Position numbers and translations under genes: made by a program
In this document: positions 56,476 through 64,000 of the stretch, piece by piece
Position numbering within the stretch: the stretch's first letter is position 1
How the letters are laid out: the number at the start of each line of letters is the position of its first letter
Origin: Rotaria sordida
Lineage: Eukaryota > Rotifera > Eurotatoria > Philodinida > Philodinidae
DNA: 64,000 nt
Reading direction: 5' to 3'
NCBI GenBank assembly: GCA_905250125.1
Contig: CAJNOL010000009.1
Span: forward strand, 163,909-227,908
Notes under the pieces: generated by a model
Seen by the model: the letters and a program-made list of their open reading frames with translations, nothing else
What the model was told of the DNA's origin: nothing
Databases searched by the model: none

Positions 56476-59400
56476 TTATTTAATACAATAACAAAATTTT
56501 CTTAAATATGAATAATCTCTTTCAATACATGATGCTGATGATTTATATGCATTAAGACGACTAATATGATTAAGATCTGTATAAAACTTATTTGATCTAT
56601 TTGAATATTGTGTTGTTGCTTCATATATAGCTTTATTTGGTTGTGTTTCAAATGTTATTTGATAAAATATTATATGAGTATTTTTATCATTATATGTTGG
56701 TATTCTACCATCAATATCAGACGAACGTGAAAATCTTAATAGAGCTTGATTAGGTTGATAGACTTGTGCATTATGAATTGAATGAAATTGAAGTTGATGA
56801 CATAAATTATTTTTAACTAATAATAATTGTTTATTTATATAACTAATCATATGTTTTGTTGCTTGTTTGACGTTTGTATCATTTATATTAAGATTTTCCC
56901 ATTGTAAACATGAACACCAATGTGGTTCGAGATTAAGATCATCACAAGTTCGTTGTGCTGGTATTAAATGAAATAAAGATATATTACGTTGTTTTGTATA
57001 ATTCTTGACTTTATCATTGATTTGATTCATATTAATTAATGATAATAATGTTGAATGAATATCAAATGCTGTTGTTAAACGAAAAATATTTTTCTGTAAA
57101 ATTTTTATTTCTTTTGAATATTTTTTTTTAAATAATTTTGGAAAAATAAAACTCATAAATGGTAAACGTTCTTCAAGTTTACCTTGTGGTGTTTGTCGTG
57201 CAATTGAAAAACGTGCACCATGATCAGTCATAAGTATAATAATAGTTTTTTCATAATCATTTGTTTGATTCAAATTTTTTAAAAATTTTAATAATGATAA
57301 ATCAAGTATTGAAGTAGCTGTATAACCATCATGTGTATATTGTTTAAAAAAAGCAAAAAAAAATTTCTTATTCTCAGAATATGATAACCAAAATTGTTCA
57401 ATATATGAAAGAAATATATCAAATGATGTTTCATTACGTATACAATATGCATTCCTTCTATATAATAAAGATTTTGTTGATCCCATTCGATAAAATGGTA
57501 ATAAATAATGATCTGTTGGAGTTTTTTTAAAACCTTTTAAACGTAATGTCCATGTACCATATTCAACACGATCTTCAGCATAACCTGTTACATAACCTTG
57601 TTGATGATATTTATTCCAAATAAATGGATATATATCAACAAATGAACCATTACGATCACGATAAAGTGTTGAAGGTAATTCAGTTTCTTTGAAACCTGTT
57701 AACATTGGAATTAATTGTTGTGGAGTACCATCACCCAATATATTGTAACCTTATTTTACAGAAAATTTAAATTTTACTTATAAAACAATAGATTATAAAT
57801 TAGTATGAAGAAGAAAATCTTTCTTTTTTACATAGAGGATAAAAAACCTTATCATCTGTCTCGCAAATTATGATTCTTTATTATCAATGAAAATAGTGCT
57901 TGATGGGATAAGAATAGATTCATGATCATCAGAAGTTCAAACAGACTATTGAACCTATTCACCTGCTTGAAACAGACACAGACTCTGATTTTCGAGTCTC
58001 TTAAAATTCTAGTAGGCTGCACAGAATAACCAAATCATTTGCTTGCCATGTTTTTTTCTACATTTTCAATAAAAAAAAAAACTTCCTTTTCTAGTAGACA
58101 ATGCCAATATCAGAATATACAATGAAGTATTTTTGTAGATAGAAGATACAAAATGATTTTTTTTTCATATAGTTTGGACTGTGACACAATCATGATTAAT
58201 AATAAATTGTGAATAGAAATATGCAAGGTCAAGTTTTTTTGGTTTCAATCTCGAGAAAACTAATCCAGAATTTATTCATATCATATCTTAAAAAATCCTT
58301 CAATACTCGTTTTTTTTATTTATTTAAGTCGATGACTAGCACTCTTTTAGATCATGTCTCTTGAATTATGTTCTGATTGATATGGTTTATACGATAACTT
58401 GCTTAAAATCATAGTATATTTAACTATGATCTTTAGCTCTAGGTAAGACAACGTTTTTTTTTGTGATCGTGATCTGATCGCAGCAAATCGTTAAATTTTG
58501 ATCCTGCGCATCTCTAACTGTAACTGTATTGTTCATTGTCCATTTATTTATTCAATTTGTTCATCTGTTTCACTATATTATTATTTGCATTGTTTAATCA
58601 GTTACTATCATTATCTTATGTAAATCATTGACTAATTCTTATTGTTCTTTGATTAATATTTATGTTGTCATAATATAACAGAACTTCATAATCTTTGTTC
58701 AACTACTAATTAGTTCTTTTAATTCATCCAAAAAGTTCTTAGTCACAAGAAGAGTTTTTGTTTTGAAGGTTAATGTTTTCTTTTTGCTCTATTCTCAATG
58801 CATACATATTGTATTAAATCATTCAATTTTTGATGCAATCATGATTTTTTTCTTGCTTTCTTATAAAGACAGTCTTATGCTTCCATTCAATTATTATCAT
58901 GATATTAGTATGAAATGTAAAAATAAACAGCAGGTATAGAGCGTAGTACGTAGACTAGCTAGGCCGACAAAAACAGGTGGTAATCACAGACAGACTGAAG
59001 AAGTTCATCGTTCGTCATGGATCGACTAGGGCCATGAAAGGTAGACCTGTTTAGATTTTTAATGCTTATATATTTCTTACAGAGTTGCCCATACTTTTCT
59101 GCTATTTTAATTTCTATCACAATAAAATGAAATATTGCTCATCATTAAACCTTATAATCCTTAGAACATCTTACGAATTTCATCTCAAACAAAGTGTTTC
59201 TTTTCGAATTATTGAAAATTGAAGAAAAGTTAATTTACAATATCTTATGAAGGAATGCATCGAACTGATAATTTTTTGTTTGAGCTTATACTTTACCCAT
59301 AGGTAGGACTCATAGTGTAGATAAAAATTCTTAAAGGGTTCGTGCTATTAGACCTTGTTTTCTCAAGTCATGGTCATTTTATTGAACTTTCAGTCTATCA

Positions 59401-60724
59401 CAGCATATCACAAGAAAAATCACAACAAGGAGTTTCAGCCCAAAATTCCTTCCAACAATAGCTCTCATGGCCTTTTTGTATCCTGAAAGTTTCAGCTCAA
59501 ACGGATGATTTCTTCTTAACATATCGCACGCCTAAAGGTTAGGCTATTTTTATGGCCTTTGTGTGAACGTAATATTTTTTGCAAATGTGCTACCTCAGAA
59601 GGAAAACATTCGATGAAACTGAAACTTTCAGGATATCATAAGAACTATGGTAGGTATCACTGGAAAGAATTTCAGACCGAACCTTCTTGTTATGATTTTG
59701 CTTGCGATATTCTACAATAAGCTGAAAATTCAGTCAAATGATCATAATTCAAGAAGGAAGATCTGATGGTAACAACCCTTTGAGGATTTTTATCTATACT
59801 ATGAATCTTGTCCATGAGAAAAATATGAGCTCAAACAGATTTTATCAATCCGATGGATTTCTTCTTCAGAAAGAAGATTTCCTTTATTCGACAAACTAGT
59901 TGTCTCATTAGATTCCTTTTTTTGTCTATCTTCATACTTAAATATATCAACCAACCTTTAAGAACAATACCATTCAATTCTTTAGTTATATAATCAAATG
60001 TTTGTGGTAACATTCGTTCAAATTGTAATCTTGATACACTATCAAGACCTAAAATCAATACATTAAAATCATCTTCATTCTTTTTTACGCTTGCAAGTCT
60101 TTTTCGAATATTTGGATTATAATGTATTGATGCATAAGGTAAATTAGGATACAATATTTTTTTAATATCATCTTCACATTGAACAGTAAAATAATCACTT
60201 AAAAGTACAATACTAACATTGTACAATAATCTTATTGAAACTTTTTCATATTCTCCATCACCTTCACCGAGATAAAATATAATAGTACAATTAAGATGTG
60301 ATACAATAAGTCGTGCATTATAATTATCTATAACAATTGGATGAAACCATGATCGACATTTTGGTTGAAGAGTATTTGAAATAGTAAAATTTAATTTATT
60401 ACTATTCAATGATAATTGTGGAAAACGACACTAAAATAATATATAAATTTATGAATTTGATACTAAGAAAAGAAATTTTCTTGCACCTACTTGGATAATT
60501 TCATCTTCAACTATTGAAGTTTTTGATAATAAGTTGGAAATTATATTACTATTTGATTGATTATAAATAAGTACTGTAGTTGAAAAAATAACTAAAATGA
60601 AGTATGTTGTAATCAATTTATAATTCCAATTTTTTGATATCAGTAAAATATAAGTTGATTGCGTAATAATATATCTTAATAAGTATAAAATTTTTTTAAA
60701 TAAACGAATTAAATATCGATACAT
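56476..60724 (-). CDS. DUF229 (sulfatase/alkaline-phosphatase-fold) type II membrane protein, 660 aa
   Basis: Three exons keep one frame: 60,491-60,724, 59,956-60,430 and 56,476-57,749. The start ATG at 60,724 (MYRYLIRLFKKIL) leads to one signal-anchor helix (ITTYFILVIFSTTVLIY). The ectodomain begins CRFPQL. The fold's first metal/nucleophile strand is NVLILGLDSVSR; GYNILGDGTPQQLIPMLTG follows at the exon 2-3 junction, as in the family (G-x-N-x-x-G-D-x-T-x-x-x-L-x-P-x-L-T-G). Then come FIWNKYHQQGYVTGYAEDR and the second metal strand IILMTDHGARFS, and a Cys-containing C-terminal end (HWCSCLQW, YLRKFCYC). Substrate is unknown for the family; ER/Golgi or surface location is inferred. The 2.2-kb intron 2 holds a foldback element. 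A 3' splice site (CT at 60,739-60,740) precedes the ATG. Confidence 0.92.
57750..59955. mobile_element. Intron 2 of the DUF229 gene, with a foldback element at about 59,305-59,815
   Basis: Within the intron the sequences 59,310-59,510 and 59,620-59,815 are inverted copies: CATAGTGTAGATAAAAAT / ATTTTTATCTATACTATG, TCTTAAAGGGTTC / CCCTTTGAGGA, TATCCTGAAAGTTTCAG / TGAAACTTTCAGGATA. The central ~110 bp is unpaired. The rest of the intron shows no feature I can name. Confidence 0.7.
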
Positions 60725-62039
60725 AATATATTCTTTTTCTAAAATATTCAAATAAACTTCACAATTATACAAAGAATATAATTGACTTTAGTGAAATTTG
60801 TCCCTCCTTTTCGGATGTTAATATCAAAATTTTTCGATTTTTCATATAGCTTCGCTGCATACTTTGTCAAATGCCATATAAATGAGGGCTTTTCTTTATT
60901 AATTAGTACTTTTATTAAACCTAACTCTCGCAATTCCTAGCAGAAAAATTCACGCTACAATTATTCTTTGTATGAAAAATTCTCCTAATGATAATTTTTA
61001 AAGGTGCTAAGAGCACAGGTCATGAACCTCTCACACTGTTGAACATAGCCAGTTTTTGATCACTTTAGTTGGAGAAAAAAAGTTCTGATATATACACAAA
61101 AATTTGTTTTTCGGTTTTGTTAAAATCAATTTTTACACGGAAAAAAAGTGCAGAATCGTTCCCGTTTCTTCGATATACTACATCTGATCGAGCTGAAACT
61201 TTTTTTACAGGTACAAGTCACTGTTTGGAGTGCCTACGCTTTTTTGTTTTGAACAATATTGCACCATTAATTTTCTGTAAAAAAAATTCCAGCTCTATTC
61301 GACTTATTGTGGTTGAAAAAGCAGACCGGTTTTTACTCTCTGTAGCCCAGATATTTTCTAGAAGGAAATATTTGGAAATTTGGAGCGTATGATATCTTTT
61401 GCTCTGCTCATCGAGATCTATCTACCCTGAAAAGTTTCAAATATTTCTGATGAGTCGTTCTTCAGAAATTCCTGAAAAGGAAAGGCGTTCTCCTTAAATT
61501 ATGCAATCTAGTATGGTAAACATTGCCCATTCTATTTTCTTTAGAAAAAGAAAATTTTATATATACGCGCTCTCCTATCTAGAAACTGATTGATAATTAA
61601 AATATGACGAAAATCTATTCTTTTATTAACTCAGTCATTCTTCCAACGATCTCAAAAAACAAGTTGTTATTTCATTGATACAAATATAGAAAAGTTTTTT
61701 ATTCATTTTCCTTAGTAAATAAAACAAAATGATTTGTAAATGTTTTTCATAAAACTTTTGAGAAAATATGTTAATCGGTGCAAATAACATGTTAATGATA
61801 ATATTCTTATCTTTTCCGGAAGAAATATATAAAATATATTTAAATATTCTTTTCATTAATATATTTATAAAATAAATATTTAAATGAATTTTTAATATTA
61901 TCTTAGCTCTTATGAGAGACTTTGTGGCTGAGTTGAGAATTTTTTCATAGAACTATAACCAAGTGAAATTTATTTTTTCTTTAAACTACTCTAATTCGAT
62001 TCTCCGTACAAAATTAAGTATACCATTTTCTTTTTAGCC
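60725..62039. other. Intergenic, no gene seen
   Basis: A 107-codon frame at 61,069-61,392 lacks coding bias or a recognised motif; the sequence around it resembles transposon debris. No other feature. Confidence 0.4.
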
Positions 62040-62910
62040 TCCGAAGTATTGTAATTCTTGAGAAAAATTATCCTTTCTAACAGTACCACATAAAAATTCT
62101 TAATAATTCAATAGAAACAGTATTTTGCTTATAAAATCGACAATTTTTGTTCAATTTTTTTCAGCGACATCTCATGTTATACGTCTAGTTCCACTGTAAC
62201 TTAACCTGAAGAGTTGAAATTTTCTTTTAATATAATATAGAGCCTAAATGTACTTTTGACGAAAGCTGCTCGTCAAAGAAGCACATTTTACACGAGTTAT
62301 ACTCAAAACAAAATCGTTCAAAAAATATTGTACAGCACTGTATATATGCTTTGAGATATACTCAAGTCATCTCTATTCGAGTGGATATTTTTAACTTGAT
62401 TAACTTTATATTCAATCAAATAACCTTTTTATACTCAATTTTTCATGCTGACTATGAATATCAACTTTTGTTTTCATTTCGGTCGCATTGAAAAGAAGAA
62501 AAAAACAACTTTTCAGATTTTTTTCTGCCAAAATTCTATTTTGATCTCTTCCCTTTGTAAATCATTCTTGGACATGACATGCACTTTTTCTTGAATAAAT
62601 TTTCTTCCTGTCTCATGCGAAATTACCAGAGCTACAAAATACATTTAGTTTCATTCCGTTGTCAATCTTTTACACTGTCAAAATTTTGAAATTTTTATCA
62701 ACAAGTTTCGTCTTTAAATTCTTCATATAAATCATTTTTTTGTTCAGTTTTTAATGCTCTTTTTAATGGAATGTCGCTAAAAAAAACTGAACAAAAATTG
62801 TAGATTTTATAAGCAAAATACTGTTTTTGTTGAATTTTTAAGAATTCTTTTATGGTACTTTCAGAAAAAATTAATTTTCTCAAGTTCATTGTTGTTATGG
62901 AGTTCAAGTG
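62040..62910. mobile_element. Palindromic element with ~110-bp conserved arms
   Basis: 62,075-62,180 and 62,755-62,880 are inverted copies: AGTATTTTGCTTATAAAATC / GATTTTATAAGCAAAATACT, GACAATTTTTGTTCA / TGAACAAAAATTGTAGA, CAGCGACAT / ATGTCGCTA. Outer flanks (about 62,040-62,070 and 62,885-62,910) pair weakly. No coding sequence in the ~570-bp loop that I can defend. Confidence 0.7.
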
Positions 62911-64000
62911 GATCCACTTAATATAGATGAAGATTTCCTTAGATATGATTACCACATTTTACATGGCGTATTTCTAAATCACATGGAAATTTTCATGACT
63001 TGTAGACTTTGTTCATCGAACCTTATCTATGTGAATAGTTTCTTGAATCTCACCAATAAACATTAGAGATCTACATCGCGATCACTGTCGTGACTAAAAA
63101 ACAAATAAAGAAAAGTTTTTCACAATAGCCTTCCATGACGAGACTAGAAGAATAATACGAATTAAATCTTTTATTCAGAATTCTTTCTTTTTTAAAATGT
63201 CGTTTGAAACTTAAAGGTACAATAATTTCCTGTACAGAAATATGCTGCGCATTGGCCATGACTAGTGCTGTTCAAGATCAATGCACAACATTTTTCTCGG
63301 CCGAAAATTGTTCGATCCTCACGTCTTGAGTGACATTTTGAAGAGGAGAGAATTCTAAAGAAAAGGTTCAACTTGAATTATTGTCCTAGTCTCGTTAAGA
63401 AAGGCTATTGCGTAAACCTTGCCTGTTTTTTTTATTATTACGACCGTGATCACAATGCCGATGACTAATAAATACATATGAAAGAATGGCGATTTACATG
63501 TTATGATTTCATATGGAACTGCGAAAATTGCGTTGTGGTCGAGAATAATTCGATACACAAATTTCTCGAATTTTATATTTAGTCTATGAGCTGCTTATGT
63601 ATACATATGTGCTCTGATTGTTCGTGACCTTGACTATAATGTACTATGACTTTTTTAATATTTCGAGCGATGTATTATTATAAGTCAAAGAACAATCTCT
63701 GAGGCATGCTAAGCACTCTAGGGAAAAATAAAATTCATGTGAATAACTCTAAATAGGAGTTTTGTAGAGATTCAATTGGTCTAAAACGTGCATTAGGTTT
63801 GCGCTATCAGCTTTTTTGATCTGAGAAAATACAAAATAAAGAATGATAAAAATTCTTTTTATTTTAATATTTTAGATAAAACTATGTCAACTTTAGTGAT
63901 AAATGTACTTTTTACTGTTTTCAATATATTTGCTAACAGGAATAGTTCAAATATTAACCCTTTACAGCCGGATGTATCCATTTGGATACATGAAGCCAAT
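62911..64000. other. Intergenic to window end, no gene seen
   Basis: Only short open frames. The last 45 bp contain GGATGTATCC...GGATACATG, a small inverted pair that may belong to an element continuing outside the window. Confidence 0.4.

Noticed and set aside
61069-61392. 107-codon plus-strand frame as a gene
   Set aside because: No motif, no signal peptide, no codon bias and no splice context; likely chance or transposon debris.

Overview
The window is AT-rich, intron-bearing eukaryotic (metazoan) DNA. Most introns are about 45-65 nt with GT-AG ends. Coding exons carry Asn/Gln/Ser homopolymer runs, and intergenic DNA and longer introns are filled with decayed DNA transposons and foldback (palindromic) elements. 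Gene content (a Not-type homeobox gene, SMARCA2/4, CNOT6, NDUFA13, a PI-synthase-like enzyme, a DUF229 sulfatase-fold protein) says animal. The compact introns, the cut-and-paste transposon load and probable spliced-leader acceptors before many start codons suggest a rotifer, perhaps a bdelloid. That assignment is inference; nothing here proves it.

Layout. 1-1695 (minus): 5' part of a SMARCA2/4 (BRM/BRG1) gene, cut by the window edge, head-to-head with a Pro/Gln-rich protein gene of unknown function (2.38-3.57 kb, plus). 3.6-7.5 kb: intergenic, with a 0.8-kb inverted-repeat element and a mariner-like end. 7.5-8.5 kb (plus): four-exon Not/Noto homeobox gene. 8.5-13.5 kb: gene-poor, with a palindromic MITE. 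13.5-18.4 kb (minus): four small, many-exon membrane-protein genes or gene remnants. 19.1-24.4 kb: a DDE transposase gene split by a 1.85-kb element with a 9-bp target duplication, followed by a decayed PIF1-type helicase. 24.5-27.6 kb: a foldback element with minisatellite arms, itself holding a 2.34-kb hAT-like insert. 31.1-32.0 kb (plus): PI-synthase-like CDP-alcohol phosphatidyltransferase. 32,809-32,908: assembly gap (100 N).

33.4-49.0 kb (minus) is a CCR4/CNOT6 locus. It holds nuclease-side exons truncated at the gap (33.4-36.7 kb), LRR-side exons (41.0-43.5 kb) and a complete LRR-only paralogue (45.5-49.0 kb). NDUFA13/GRIM-19 follows at 49.25-49.77 kb (minus). 50-53.4 kb holds repeats and a TPR fragment. 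53.4-54.6 kb (minus) is a broken purple acid phosphatase. 55.3-56.4 kb (plus) is a secreted, Cys-rich, probably GPI-anchored protein. 56.5-60.7 kb (minus) is a DUF229 type II membrane protein with a foldback element in its large intron. 60.7-64 kb is intergenic with one more palindromic element.

No operon-like coupling is seen. The informative patterns are the tandem LRR copies at the CNOT6 locus, the membrane-protein cluster, the nested transposons with readable target-site duplications, and a run of genes with a 3' splice site just upstream of the ATG.
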